A stretch of 64,000 nucleotides of DNA from Streptosporangium brasiliense (GCF_030811595.1 NZ_JAUSRB010000002.1:2852001-2916000), one strand, 5' to 3'. Counted from the first letter of the stretch, positions 15,876 to 24,711 are shown. Numbers and translations: made by a program. The notes: generated from the letters alone by a model not told the origin.

Positions 15876-16547
15876 ATGACCCCTGAGGTCGCCGCGATAC
15901 TCGGACTCAGCGCAGTGACGCTCGTCCTGTTGCTCGGCGCGTTCTACGCGACCACGCGCCAGGACAGGAAACCGCGCAAGCCCGAGCCGCCCGGCGATAC
16001 CCCCCTCCAACCGGCCGAGGACGCGCAGCCGCCGCCCCAGCCGAGCATGGGCCATGTCGGCATCGACTACCCCGATCCTCGTACGATCAAGGTGGGCGAC
16101 ACGATCGACTGCCAGGGCGCGCGGACCCGCGTCCTGGGCGCCATGTACCTGTCGTGGCAGGGCACCCAGTGGACGGAATACCTGCTCGACGACGGCACCC
16201 GCCGCTACCAGTGGCTGTCGGTCGAGACCCGTCCCGGCCTGAAACCGGGCGACCCGCCCCATCTCGAGGTGCTGCTGTGGACGCCGGTGCCCACCCAGGG
16301 CATGATCCCGGCCAAGACCACGCTGAGTGTCGAGGGGGTCGAGTTCTTCCCGGTGGACCGCGGGACGGCGGCCTTCCGCGGGGAGGGCGTCACCTCGATG
16401 CCCGAGCGGGGCCTGCTCGACTTCGCCGACTACCGGGCCGCCGACGGCCGCCTGCTCTGCTTCGAGCGGCTCCAGGGCCAGCCCTGGAGCTCCTCCTACG
16501 CCCAGCCGCTCCCGCCGGGCTCCATCAAGATCGAGAAGAAGGGCTAG
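15876..16547 (+). CDS. Membrane-anchored DUF4178 protein
   Basis: 223 residues. One N-terminal membrane segment (about 5-25), a Pro-rich linker (33-55), then a DUF4178-like domain with the pattern VGDTIDCQGARTRVLG...WTEYLLDDGTRRYQWLSVE. The start is probably leaderless: TAGGAT at 15862-15867 overlaps the dapC stop and lies 8 nt before the ATG. DUF4178 proteins often accompany membrane-stress genes, but none are adjacent here. The gene converges on the next with a 4-bp overlap of stop codons. Function unknown. Confidence 0.75.
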   Translation: MTPEVAAILGLSAVTLVLLLGAFYATTRQDRKPRKPEPPGDTPLQPAEDAQPPPQPSMGHVGIDYPDPRTIKVGDTIDCQGARTRVLGAMYLSWQGTQWTEYLLDDGTRRYQWLSVETRPGLKPGDPPHLEVLLWTPVPTQGMIPAKTTLSVEGVEFFPVDRGTAAFRGEGVTSMPERGLLDFADYRAADGRLLCFERLQGQPWSSSYAQPLPPGSIKIEKKG

Positions 16548-17368
16548 GAGATCTCGACCCGGCCCGCCGGGGCGCCCGCGTCGGCCTTCCACCCGCCGTC
16601 GTCATCCGTCGACGACCAGACCTGGCCGTTGTAGCGGACCCGGCTCAGCCCGAACTCTCGGGCATGGGTGACCGACCAGGTGGACATCAGCCAGCCGTGC
16701 TTCTGCGAGGTGGCGTTGAGCGTGGTGCCGGAGCCGAGCGCGCGGGCGAGCTCCTGCCTGGCCGCGGCGGCGCCGGGGAGGGGCGTCTTCCCGGTGGGGG
16801 CCGGGAACCAGCAGCGCACGGCCTTGGGCACCCGCCCCGTGAACGCCGCCGCCAGGATCTTCGCCTCGCCCTCGTGCTGGGCGTAGGCCGACCCGTCGGC
16901 CGAGCGCTGCACCTCCTGGGCCGCCTCGTGCAGCGGCAGCTTCCGGTAGTGCTTGACCTTCACCAGGGCGGAGAAGAACTTCCCCGCGGCGTAGACCGGG
17001 TCGATCAGCTGACTGGGCTTGCCCCAGCCCTGCGAGGGCCGCTGCTGGAACACCCCGACCGAGTCGCGGTCGCCGAAGGGCAGGTTGAGCAGCTTGGACT
17101 CCTGGATGCCGGTGGCGTAGGCGATCACCACGGCCCGCTCGGGCAGCTTCCGGCGGGCGGCCACCGCCGCGATGGCCGAGGCCACCTGCGCCTGCTCGAT
17201 CTCCAGCTCGATGGAGCCCGCCGGGGTGGTGATCGTGCAACCCTCCTGCTGTGCGGTGAACGAGGTGACCCGGTTCAGCAGGGTGAACAGGCCCACGGTG
17301 ATGGCCGCCGCGAGCACGGTGACGATCACGAAGATCGTGATGACCCCTTTGGAGAAGCGCCGTTGCAC
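16544..17368 (-). CDS. Membrane-anchored protein with lysozyme-like domain
   Basis: 274 residues: cytoplasmic basic N-terminus, one transmembrane segment (about 9-31), then an extracellular domain with ATGIQESKLLNLPFGDRDSVGVFQQRPSQGW pattern, which is the goose-lysozyme/transglycosylase-like block with Glu (QESK) in the catalytic position, and a C-terminal region holding the motif HAREFGL. Similar actinobacterial proteins are often mislabelled as heavy-metal transporters. Two extracellular cysteines (GCTIT and RCWFP) could form a disulfide. Inferred role: peptidoglycan-active or binding protein. Divergent from dapD. Confidence 0.7.
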   Translation of the reverse strand: MQRRFSKGVITIFVIVTVLAAAITVGLFTLLNRVTSFTAQQEGCTITTPAGSIELEIEQAQVASAIAAVAARRKLPERAVVIAYATGIQESKLLNLPFGDRDSVGVFQQRPSQGWGKPSQLIDPVYAAGKFFSALVKVKHYRKLPLHEAAQEVQRSADGSAYAQHEGEAKILAAAFTGRVPKAVRCWFPAPTGKTPLPGAAAARQELARALGSGTTLNATSQKHGWLMSTWSVTHAREFGLSRVRYNGQVWSSTDDDGGWKADAGAPAGRVEIS

Positions 17369-17493
17369 CCTGAAGAACCTACCGGTCCCGGGCAGGAGAA
17401 GAACCGCCGGAGATTCTCGGCATAATCCCGAAGCCGGACGGTCGCCCTCTGTTATCGTTCCACAGGTCCCGCGGGCCGGGCCTGTCCGCCGCG

Positions 17494-18378
17494 ATGCCCG
17501 TCCGGCCTGGCGAGAAGCCGCTTTCGCGTGGGAGCGGAGGAGTCACGATCCAGACCCATTCCAGCCCGCTGCCGGCGGCTGTCGACGAGCTGTGGGAGCG
17601 CCGGGCCGAGCTGGGCCCCGGCGACGACGAGGCGCGGAGCGTCGTCGTCGCCGCCGTCGACATGATCGACACCGGCAGGGCCAGGGCCGCCGCCGTCTCC
17701 TCCGCCGGTGAGGTGGTCGTGGACGAGCGGGCCAGGCGCGCCGTCCTGCTGGCCTCCCTCGTGCTCGGCATGTCCCGCTCCCAGGTGGGTGACTTCCACC
17801 ACCACGACCGCGTCCCGCTGAAGACCTCCTTCGACGGTGTCCGCGTGGTGCCGGGGGCGATCGCCCGCTGGGGCGCCTACATCGCGCCCGGCGCCGTGCT
17901 GATGCCCTCCTTCGTCGACATCGGCGCCCACGTGGGCGCCGGGACCGTGGTGGACACCTGGGCCGCGGTCGGCTCGTGCGCGCAGATCGGCGAGAACGTC
18001 CACCTGTCCGGCGGGGCGGGCGTCGGCGGGGCGCCGGAGCCCCTGAGCGCGGCCCCGGCGGTCGTCGAGGACGGCGCGCTGGTCGGGAGCCGCGCGATGA
18101 TCGTCGAAGGGGCCCGGGTGGGCAGGGGCGCCGTGGTCGGCGCCGGCACGATCCTGTCCGCCTCGACGCCGGTCATCGACGCGCGGACGGGCGAGGAGCT
18201 GGACCGGGGCCGCATCCCCGACTGGTGCGTGGCGGTCGGCGGCACCCACGCCAGGGAGTTCCCCGGCGGCACCTTCGGGCTGCCCTGCGTGCTGGTGCTC
18301 AGACGCCTGCGTGAGGGGCGGCGGCACGGCAGGGCGGAGCTCGACGGGATCCTCCGCGAGCACGGCGTCAACGTGTGA
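17494..18378 (+). CDS. dapD: 2,3,4,5-tetrahydropyridine-2,6-dicarboxylate N-succinyltransferase
   Basis: 294 residues from ATG 17494. The trimeric left-handed beta-helix acyltransferase transfers succinyl from succinyl-CoA to tetrahydrodipicolinate. Hexapeptide repeats run through the middle (AYIAPGAVLMPSFVDIGAHVGAGTVVDTW, GARVGRGAVVGAGTILSASTPVID) and the C-terminal GTHAREFPGGTFGLPCVLV is typical. The start is odd: the best ribosome site (GGAGCGGAGGAG, 17531-17542) lies inside the frame, followed only by GTC, ACG and ATC codons. Either ATG 17494 is used or a non-standard start around 17542-17548 is. Part of the dap cluster. Confidence 0.9.
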   Translation: MPVRPGEKPLSRGSGGVTIQTHSSPLPAAVDELWERRAELGPGDDEARSVVVAAVDMIDTGRARAAAVSSAGEVVVDERARRAVLLASLVLGMSRSQVGDFHHHDRVPLKTSFDGVRVVPGAIARWGAYIAPGAVLMPSFVDIGAHVGAGTVVDTWAAVGSCAQIGENVHLSGGAGVGGAPEPLSAAPAVVEDGALVGSRAMIVEGARVGRGAVVGAGTILSASTPVIDARTGEELDRGRIPDWCVAVGGTHAREFPGGTFGLPCVLVLRRLREGRRHGRAELDGILREHGVNV

Positions 18379-18382
18379 GGCG

Positions 18383-18508
18383 TCAGCCCACGAGGAGCCA
18401 GACGACCCCGCGCCGCGCGGGGAAGAGCTGTTCCAGCTCGGCGAAGCTGTGGCCCGGCCCCGCGGCCGGCGCCGGGTCGTGGCCGGTGTGCGTCAGCTCG
18501 GCGAGCAT
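18383..18508 (-). CDS. Possible short ORF or gene remnant antisense between dapD and dapE
   Basis: The 299-bp dapD-dapE gap (18379-18677) has on the minus strand a frame with strongly GC-rich third positions (RTLGPASELREAPADPD...AELEQLFPARRGVVWLLVG). The only standard start inside the gap is the ATG at 18508, giving 41 residues. The coding-like signal extends upstream to about 18610 without a start codon. It may be the 3' remnant of a lost gene or a small protein using an unusual start. Function unknown. Confidence 0.25.
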   Translation of the reverse strand: MLAELTHTGHDPAPAAGPGHSFAELEQLFPARRGVVWLLVG

Positions 18509-18664
18509 GGCCCGCTGCCGCCGGACGGCCGCCTCCTCCCTGGCCAGGTCGGTGTCCGGATCCGCCGGAGCCTCGCGCAGTTCCGATGCCGGGCCGAGCG
18601 TCCGGTCGGCGCGGCCGGCTCGCTGATGCGCGACGCGCCCTCCAGCGGAACCCGCGGGCGGGGA

Positions 18665-18670
18665 TAGGGT
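18665..18670 (+). promoter_or_regulatory. -10 box of a leaderless dapE transcript
   Basis: TAGGGT followed by 7 nt and the dapE ATG, so transcription would begin at or next to the start codon. There is no Shine-Dalgarno sequence. It is one of fourteen similar boxes in this window (see findings). Confidence 0.55.
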
Positions 18671-18677
18671 CGCGGGC

Positions 18678-19739
18678 ATGAGTACGCGTCTGGATCTCAC
18701 ACAGGACGTCGGGGCGCTCACCGCGCGGCTCGTGGACGTCGAGTCGGTCAGCGGCGGCGAGAAGGCACTGGCGGACGCGGTCGAGCAGGCACTACGGCCT
18801 CTCCCGCACCTGAGCGTGCACCGCGACGGCGAGGCGATCGTCGCCCGCACCGAGCTGGGCCGCGGCGAGCGGGTGGTGATCGCCGGGCACATCGACACCG
18901 TCCCGGTCGCCGGCAACCTGCCCAGCCGGGTCGAGGGCGACCTGCTGTACGGCTGCGGCACCTCGGACATGAAGGCCGGCGTCGCGGTCGCGCTGAAGCT
19001 GGCGGCGGCGCTCCGGACGCCGAGCAGGGACGTGACCTACGTCTTCTACGACTGCGAGGAGATCGAGGCCGAGCGCAACGGCCTGCTCCGGCTCAGCCGC
19101 AGGCACCCGGACTGGCTCGCCGGTGACTTCGCGGTGCTCATGGAGCCCACCGACGGCGTGATCGAGGGCGGCTGCCAGGGCACGCTCCGGGCCCAGATCA
19201 CCACCCGCGGCAGGCGAGCCCACAGCGCCAGGTCCTGGCTCGGGGTCAACGCCGTCCACGCGGCCGAGCCGGTGCTCGCGATCCTGAACGCCTACCAGGC
19301 CAGGCTGCCGGTGGTGGACGGGCTGGAATACCACGAGGGCCTGAACGCGGTGGCGATCGACGGCGGCGTGGCGGGCAACGTGATCCCCGACGAGTGCGTG
19401 GTGACCGTCAACTACCGCTTCGCCCCCGACCTGTCGCTGGAGGCCGCCCAGGCGCACGTGAGCGAGGTGTTCGACGGCTTCGAGGTCCGCTTCACCGACG
19501 GGGCCGCGGCCGCGCGGCCCGGCCTGACCCATCCGGTGGCGGCGGCCTTCCTGGAGGCCGTCGGCGGCACCCCGAGGGCCAAACTCGGCTGGACCGACGT
19601 GTCGCTGTTCTCCGGCCTCGGGGTCCCCGCGGTGAACTACGGTCCCGGCGACCCGAATCTGGCGCATCAGCGCGGGGAGTACGTCTCACTGAAGAAGATC
19701 GCCGATTGTGAGCGCAGAATGCTCGGCTGGCTGGGCTGA
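18678..19739 (+). CDS. dapE: Succinyl-diaminopimelate desuccinylase
   Basis: 353 residues, M20 zinc peptidase family. It removes succinate from N-succinyl-LL-diaminopimelate. Zinc-site motifs are intact: AGHIDTVP (His and following Asp), [10 protein letters not shown] (bridging Asp), [12 protein letters not shown] (Glu pair), and the C-terminal LAHQRGEYV (His). The dimerisation domain has [19 protein letters not shown] start fits a leaderless message. Follows dapD and completes the branch begun by dapC. Confidence 0.95.
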   Translation: MSTRLDLTQDVGALTARLVDVESVSGGEKALADAVEQALRPLPHLSVHRDGEAIVARTELGRGERVVIAGHIDTVPVAGNLPSRVEGDLLYGCGTSDMKAGVAVALKLAAALRTPSRDVTYVFYDCEEIEAERNGLLRLSRRHPDWLAGDFAVLMEPTDGVIEGGCQGTLRAQITTRGRRAHSARSWLGVNAVHAAEPVLAILNAYQARLPVVDGLEYHEGLNAVAIDGGVAGNVIPDECVVTVNYRFAPDLSLEAAQAHVSEVFDGFEVRFTDGAAAARPGLTHPVAAAFLEAVGGTPRAKLGWTDVSLFSGLGVPAVNYGPGDPNLAHQRGEYVSLKKIADCERRMLGWLG

Positions 19740-19796
19740 CACCGCCGCGACCGGCCGTCTGACCTGGGCGTATCGGCCGCCTGGTCCGGACACAAA

Positions 19797-19844
19797 TGAA
19801 AGTGGCTTTCCTCGCCGGCCATTTGGCGGGGAAAGCCACTTTCA
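19797..19844 (+). terminator. 15-bp perfect hairpin after dapE
   Basis: TGAAAGTGGCTTTCC (19797-19811) pairs perfectly with 19830-19844. The loop contains a further CGCC/GGCG pairing, extending the stem. It lies 58 bp past dapE and 110 bp before the next start, in a locally AT-richer segment. Confidence 0.75.
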
Positions 19845-19953
19845 GTCCCGAGCAGCACCCTCGGCAGTTAGACGCAGGCTCCGCGAAATCCGGTTCCGTG
19901 TTTTCCAGGAGATTTTCCAAGATTTTTCCGAAGGCGGCGCTACGGTGACCGGC

Positions 19954-20748
19954 ATGAAGAAGACACGTCCGGAACGCCGTCAGGGAGGCGCCGTGGTCCG
20001 CGGCGACCTCGTCTCCGAATCCACTCATGACCAGCGGCTTCTCGACCGCCGGGGGCCCGCCGACTGGCTGCACATGGACCCGTGGCGGGTGATGCGCATC
20101 CAGGCGGAGTTCGTGGAGGGCTTCGGCCAGCTCGCCGAGCTGCCTCAGGCGGTGACCGTCTTCGGGTCCGCCCGGACCCCCGAGGGCACCCCCGAGTACG
20201 AGCTGGGCGTCCAGATCGGCCGGAAACTCTCCGAGGCGGGCTACGCCGTGATCACCGGCGGCGGGCCCGGCTGCATGGAGGCGGCCAACAGGGGGGCCAG
20301 GGAGGCGGGCGGGGTCTCCGTCGGCCTGGGCATCGAGCTCCCCTTCGAGCAGCACCTGAACGAGTACGTGGACCTCGGCATCGAGTTCCGCTACTTCTTC
20401 GTCCGCAAGACCATGTTCGTGAAGTACGCCTGCGGCTTCATCGCGCTGCCGGGCGGTTTCGGCACGATGGACGAGCTGTTCGAGGCGCTGACGCTGGTCC
20501 AGACGCGCAAGGTCACCTCCTTCCCCGTGGTGCTGATGGGCACGGAGTTCTGGGGCGGGCTGATCGGCTGGATCAAGGACACCCTCGTGTCCAGCGGCAA
20601 GATCTCCCCGGCGGACCTGGACCTCGTCCACCTCACCGACGACGTGGACGAGGCCGTGCGGATCATCGCCGACGCCGACCGGAACAGGGCCGAGCGGCTC
20701 AGGGAGGAGCAGCGGGCGGCCCGGAACACGGTCGGCGACGCACAATAG
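19954..20748 (+). CDS. LOG family (TIGR00730) Rossmann-fold protein, copy 1
   Basis: 264 residues. LOG-type phosphoribohydrolases cleave nucleoside 5'-monophosphates such as cytokinin ribotides to the free base. Signatures: VTVFGSARTPEGTPEY, ITGGGPGCMEAANRGAREAGG and the catalytic PGGFGTMDELFE (PGGxGTxxE). The longer upstream frame is not used: TACGGT (19941-19946) lies 7 nt before ATG 19954, indicating a leaderless start. The position after dapE matches Rv1205 in the tuberculosis order (from memory). The in vivo substrate is unknown. Confidence 0.85.
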   Translation: MKKTRPERRQGGAVVRGDLVSESTHDQRLLDRRGPADWLHMDPWRVMRIQAEFVEGFGQLAELPQAVTVFGSARTPEGTPEYELGVQIGRKLSEAGYAVITGGGPGCMEAANRGAREAGGVSVGLGIELPFEQHLNEYVDLGIEFRYFFVRKTMFVKYACGFIALPGGFGTMDELFEALTLVQTRKVTSFPVVLMGTEFWGGLIGWIKDTLVSSGKISPADLDLVHLTDDVDEAVRIIADADRNRAERLREEQRAARNTVGDAQ

Positions 20749-20757
20749 GGTTTGCCT

Positions 20758-21345
20758 GTGTTCATATGTGTATTCCTGGCATCGAGTCAGAAGATCGATC
20801 AGAAGTATCTGACCCTGGCCGAGGAGGTCGGCACCGAGCTGGCCGGCCGCGGGCACACGCTGGTGAGCGGCGGGGCCAAGGTGTCCTGCATGGGCGCGGT
20901 GGCCCGGGCGACACGCGCGGGCGGAGGCCGGACCATCGGGGTGATCCCGCAGGCCCTGGTGGACATCGAGGTCGCCGACGAAGACTCCGACGAGCTGGTC
21001 GTCACCACCGACATGCGTGAGCGCAAGGGCGTCATGGACGCCCGCTCCGACGCCTTCCTGGTGCTGCCCGGCGGCATCGGGACGCTTGAGGAGCTGTTCG
21101 AGATCTGGACGGCGCGGACGATCGGCCTGCACGACAAGCCGCTGGTGCTGCTGGACCCATGGGGTGTCTACGCGCCGCTGAAGACCCTGGTCGAGCGGAT
21201 GCACGAGGAGGGCTTCACCCGGCCGAACGTCTTCGACGCGATCTCCTGGACCACCACGGTCGAGGAGGCGTTCCAGCACCTGGAGAAGAGGACCACGCAC
21301 CTGGTGCCGAGCGCCGAGGAGCTAGGCGAGGCCACGGCGGGTTAG
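20758..21345 (+). CDS. LOG family (TIGR00730) Rossmann-fold protein, copy 2
   Basis: 195 residues from GTG 20758 (TTG 20752 possible), starting 9 bp after the previous stop. Same fold as its neighbour but only distantly similar: VFICVFLASSQKID at the N-terminus, LVSGGAKVSCMGAVARA, and catalytic PGGIGTLEELFE. It fits the shorter Lonely-Guy type. The tandem arrangement suggests the two may act together or have split substrates; that is inference. Confidence 0.85.
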   Translation: MFICVFLASSQKIDQKYLTLAEEVGTELAGRGHTLVSGGAKVSCMGAVARATRAGGGRTIGVIPQALVDIEVADEDSDELVVTTDMRERKGVMDARSDAFLVLPGGIGTLEELFEIWTARTIGLHDKPLVLLDPWGVYAPLKTLVERMHEEGFTRPNVFDAISWTTTVEEAFQHLEKRTTHLVPSAEELGEATAG

Positions 21346-21621
21346 CGCGGGCGGACGCCGCCCGGCGAGGGACTCGGTCATCTCGACCGCCAGCCGTACC
21401 TGGTCGGGGCGGGTGGTGCGGAAGACCCGGGCGCCGGCCCAGGCGCAGATCGAGGCCGCGGCGAGCTCCGCGGCCTCCCGGTCGTCCCCGGCCAGCGCGG
21501 CGGGCGTGACGGCGACGGTCCGCCCGGCCCGGACGAGCTCCTCGATCTCGGTGATCGAGTGGGCCTCGGCCCAGTCCGGTCCGCCCGGGTCGTCGGGGCC
21601 GATTACCGCGAGAGCTGTCAT
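21322..21621 (-). CDS. Small protein resembling the C-terminal part of dihydropteroate synthase
   Basis: 99 residues. The C-terminal half (AAASICAWAGARVFRTTRPDQV...TESLAGRR) resembles the last strand and helix of DHPS (folP), while the remainder of a TIM barrel is absent. In the tuberculosis map folP2 occupies the equivalent place between the LOG gene and Rv1209, but on the other strand. TAGGAT lies 6 nt before the ATG, supporting real leaderless expression. It overlaps copy 2 of LOG by 24 bp at the 3' ends. Could be a folP relic or an unrelated small protein. Confidence 0.5.
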   Translation of the reverse strand: MTALAVIGPDDPGGPDWAEAHSITEIEELVRAGRTVAVTPAALAGDDREAAELAAASICAWAGARVFRTTRPDQVRLAVEMTESLAGRRPPALTRRGLA

Positions 21622-21644
21622 GGCGCGATCCTAGATCAGGGGAG

Positions 21645-22313
21645 TTGTGGCACGATTCGTATGTGCTGGTCATACTCGCTCTCGCCGCCGTAGCCATTCT
21701 CGCGGGTGTGGTGGTGGTCGCCACGGGGCGGGGCGGCGAACTGAGCGAGTTCGCCCCCGACGTCCCTCCGCTCGACCTGCCCGGCGCCGGTCAGCTCGGC
21801 GCCGCCGACCTCATGAGCCTGCAACTGCCGGTGAGCCTCGTCGGCTATCACACGCAGAGCGTGGACGAGACGCTGAACCGGGTCGTGAACGCGCTGGGCG
21901 AGCGCGACACCAGGATCGCGGTCCTCGAGCAGCGGGTGTCGGAGCTGCTGGCCTTCCGGCTCCAGGCCCGCAAGGAGATCCACGCCGGCCCGCCGGACGG
22001 CCCGCGCACCAACCACGAGCCCGAGGGGCCGATGGAGCTGCCCGAGCTGTCCGAGGCGCTGCCGGAGTCCCTCGCCGACCGCGACGCGGCCACCGACCGC
22101 GACCGTGACGCGGCCGCCGCCGACCGTGTCCGTGACGCCGCCGACCTCAACGGTGAGGCCGACCTCAACGGTGAGGCCGATCTTGACGGTGAGGCCGGCC
22201 GCGACGGTGAGGTGGGCCGCGACGGCGACCGGGGAGGCGGCTGGGAGCACCGCCCGGATGACGGCTGGGAGCGCGACCGGCCGGGCGTGCCGGACTCGGA
22301 GGAGGCACGATGA
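21645..22313 (+). CDS. Membrane-anchored DivIVA-like/Rv1209-type protein
   Basis: 222 residues from TTG 21645; GTG 21663 is an alternative that would leave VLVILALAAVAILAG at the N-terminus. One N-terminal membrane helix, then LPVSLVGYHTQSVDETLNRVV and a short coiled coil (LGERDTRIAVLEQRVSELL), which resemble a DivIVA-domain start and heptads. The tail (about 150-215) is a low-complexity repeat of DRDAA and LNGEAD units rich in Asp, Arg and Gly. Its stop overlaps the start of tag by 4 bp (ATGA), so the two are translationally coupled. Role in polar growth is only a guess from the fold. Confidence 0.65.
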   Translation: MWHDSYVLVILALAAVAILAGVVVVATGRGGELSEFAPDVPPLDLPGAGQLGAADLMSLQLPVSLVGYHTQSVDETLNRVVNALGERDTRIAVLEQRVSELLAFRLQARKEIHAGPPDGPRTNHEPEGPMELPELSEALPESLADRDAATDRDRDAAAADRVRDAADLNGEADLNGEADLDGEAGRDGEVGRDGDRGGGWEHRPDDGWERDRPGVPDSEEAR

Positions 22314-22867
22314 CCGGGCACACGCAGCCCGTCCGCTGCGGCTGGGTGAGCTCGGCCCCCGAATACATCGCCTACCACGACGAGGAGTGGGGCCGCAGGG
22401 TCGAGGGCGACGACCGCGTGTTCGAGCGGCTCACCCTGGAGGCGTTCCAGTCCGGCCTGTCGTGGATCACGATCCTGCGCAAGCGGGAGAACTTCCGGGC
22501 CGCCTTCGCCGGGTTCTCGATCCCGGCCGTGGCGGCCTTCGGCGACTCCGACGTCGACCGCCTGCTGGCCGACACCGGGATCGTCCGCAACCGGGCCAAG
22601 ATCGAGGCCACGGTCGCCAACGCGCGCGCCGCCCTGGAGGTCGACCTGTCCGACCTCGTCTGGCGCCACGCCGACCCCGACTCCACCATGCCGAAGACCC
22701 TGGCGGACGTGCCGGCCCAGACCCCCGGCTCCAAGGCGCTCGCCAAGGAGCTCAAGTCCCGTGGCTTCCGGTTCGTCGGCCCCACCACCGCCTACGCGCT
22801 GATGCAGGCCATCGGGCTGGTCAACGACCATCTGGCCGACTGCTGGGTGCGCGACTCCTGCCGGTGA
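22310..22867 (+). CDS. tag: DNA-3-methyladenine glycosylase I
   Basis: 185 residues, usual Tag length. It excises 3-methyladenine from alkylated DNA in base-excision repair. Motifs: zinc-ligand N-terminus CGWVSSAPEYIAYHDEEWG, LEAFQSGLSWITILRKRENFR with the catalytic-pocket Glu, and the zinc-ligand C-terminus (VNDHLADCWVRDSC). Start codon overlaps the stop of the upstream membrane protein. Same order as Rv1209-tagA. Confidence 0.95.
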   Translation: MTGHTQPVRCGWVSSAPEYIAYHDEEWGRRVEGDDRVFERLTLEAFQSGLSWITILRKRENFRAAFAGFSIPAVAAFGDSDVDRLLADTGIVRNRAKIEATVANARAALEVDLSDLVWRHADPDSTMPKTLADVPAQTPGSKALAKELKSRGFRFVGPTTAYALMQAIGLVNDHLADCWVRDSCR

Positions 22868-22943
22868 CGCCCGGCGGGCCGGGGGCCGGTGACCCGTCGC
22901 CCGCGCGGCGGCGCCGGACGGCACCGGCGGCGCCGGGCGGGAC

Positions 22944-23726
22944 CTAGCGACCCTCGAAGACGGGACGCTCCTTGTTGAGGAAGGCGCGGGTGGCCTTCAG
23001 GTGGTCGCCGGTCTTGGCGCAGGCGTCCTGGAGGTCGGCCTCCATGGTCAGGGCGTCGGCCAGGGAGCTGCTGGCGGCATACTCCAGGGCGCGCTTGGTG
23101 GCGGCGTAGGCGCTCGTCGGACCCTGCGCCAGCCGTACGGCCAGCGCGCGGGCCGCGGCGGCCAGCTCGTCGGCGGGGACGACCTTGGAGACGACCCCGA
23201 GCTCCAGCGCGCGGGCCGCGTCGAAGGGCTCGCCGAGCAGCAGGAGCTCGGCCGCGCGGGCCGGGCCGACCAGGCGCTGCAGCGTCCAGGAGGCGCCGGA
23301 GTCGGGGGCCAGGCCGATGGCGGTGAAGGCCATCGCGAACTTCGCCCTGTCGGCGGCGATCCGCAGGTCGCAGGCGAAGGCCAGGGAAGCGCCCGCGCCC
23401 GCGGCGACGCCGTTCACCGCCGCGACGACCGGCTTGCCCATCTCGGTGATGGTGCGGATGATCGGGTTGTAGCGCGTGCGCACGGTGTCGTTCAGGCCGC
23501 GGCCCGCCTCCAGGTTGGCGGCGTGCTCGTTCAGGTCCTGGCCCGCGCAGAAGGCCCGGCCCGCCCCCGTCAGCACCACCGCCCGCACGCTGTAGGCCTG
23601 CGAGGCCATGGTCAGCGCCTCAAGGAGGCCGGCCTTCGCCCGTTCGGTCAGCGAGTTCATCGCCTCCGGCCGGTCGATGGTGATGGTGGCGACGGCGTCG
23701 TCGACGGAGTAGAGAACGTCGTTCAA
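22944..23726 (-). CDS. Enoyl-CoA hydratase/isomerase, PaaG-like
   Basis: 260 residues from TTG 23726, chosen because AAGGAG lies 8 nt upstream; the longer frame reads into paaX. Crotonase fold: oxyanion-hole GAGRAFCAGQDLNE and VAAVNGVAAGAGASLAFACDL, with AIGLAPDSGASWTLQRLVG, where Asp replaces the usual catalytic Glu as in PaaG isomerases. PaaG acts on ring-1,2-epoxyphenylacetyl-CoA in phenylacetate breakdown. It follows paaX by 13 bp, but no other paa genes are in the window, so the pathway link is inference. Confidence 0.85.
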   Translation of the reverse strand: MNDVLYSVDDAVATITIDRPEAMNSLTERAKAGLLEALTMASQAYSVRAVVLTGAGRAFCAGQDLNEHAANLEAGRGLNDTVRTRYNPIIRTITEMGKPVVAAVNGVAAGAGASLAFACDLRIAADRAKFAMAFTAIGLAPDSGASWTLQRLVGPARAAELLLLGEPFDAARALELGVVSKVVPADELAAAARALAVRLAQGPTSAYAATKRALEYAASSSLADALTMEADLQDACAKTGDHLKATRAFLNKERPVFEGR

Positions 23727-23739
23727 CGGAAGGCTCCTT

Positions 23740-24522
23740 CTACGGATCGGTGAGATGGCGGTCGACGAACGCGGCGGCGCGGGGGAGCAGCCGGGCCGCC
23801 TCCTGCTCGAAGTATGCTCTGGCCTTCTCACCGGGCCAGTCAGGCGGCAGGAGGTCGGCGGGGAGCCCGGGGTCGCGGAACAGGAAGTTGCGCCAGCCGT
23901 GCAGCAGCCTGCTGCGGGTGGCGAACACCTGGTCGTCGGCGGCGTCGCGGGGCAGCGCGTCGATCAGGTCGACCGCCTGGGCCAGCCACTTCTCGTAGGC
24001 CGCGCCGATGCCGTCAAGGTCCCACGTCCGGGCGACCAGCGCCCTGGGGTCGCCGTCGAGCATCGCGTCGAACCGGTCGGCGCGGACGTCCTCGGCGGCC
24101 AGGAGCGGGCCGAGCTCGGGGGAGGGGCGCGGGCCTATCCAGGTCGTCTCCGACAGCGGGGCGTATCCGAGGAAGGCGAGGTCGGCCTTGAGCCGGTCGC
24201 GCCGGGGCCGCTCGCGCACCGGCTCGACCACGAGCACGTGCCACCGGCCCGTCCAGGTGATCGTCCCAACTCGGTAAATTCTCGACGCCGTCTCGTCGAG
24301 ACGGCGCACGCACTTGGGGGTGACCTCGTAGCCGGGGCCCTGGGGCAGGCGGGCGGGGACCAGCCAGCCCTGCCGTACCATCCGCGAGACGGCGGTGCGG
24401 ACGGCGGGAGCGGCGATATCCAGAGGTGCGAGCAGCCGCACGAGGGCGGCTACGGACGCGCGACCGCCCCGGGACCGCAGGTGGTCCCCGTACAGATCGA
24501 ACAGAGCGGCGCGGGCGTTCAC
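23740..24522 (-). CDS. paaX: PaaX family transcriptional regulator
   Basis: 260 residues from GTG 24522 (a TTG at 24558 would add twelve). The N-terminus NARAALFDLYGDHLRSRGG is characteristic. A winged helix follows (VAALVRLLAPLDIAAPAVRTAVSRMVRQGWL), then the PaaX C-terminal region (LLHGWRNFLFRDPGLPADLLPPDW). PaaX represses phenylacetyl-CoA catabolism and responds to phenylacetyl-CoA. It is co-transcribed with the hydratase and probably autoregulates the pair. Confidence 0.88.
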   Translation of the reverse strand: MNARAALFDLYGDHLRSRGGRASVAALVRLLAPLDIAAPAVRTAVSRMVRQGWLVPARLPQGPGYEVTPKCVRRLDETASRIYRVGTITWTGRWHVLVVEPVRERPRRDRLKADLAFLGYAPLSETTWIGPRPSPELGPLLAAEDVRADRFDAMLDGDPRALVARTWDLDGIGAAYEKWLAQAVDLIDALPRDAADDQVFATRSRLLHGWRNFLFRDPGLPADLLPPDWPGEKARAYFEQEAARLLPRAAAFVDRHLTDP

Positions 24523-24711
24523 GAGGACAAGTTTGGCCGTCTGAAGGGTCTCGGACAACGGTCTTGATTGCCCGATGAGTCGATGCTGGGGCTGATCGTT
24601 CCCATTCCCAGCGCGGAGACGGGATAATAGGACATCACAGAAGACGTGAATGCGTCGGCCACCCTCGGGTCAGTCGGAGATCCGGAGCCCGAAGCAGGAA
24701 GGGATACACGC

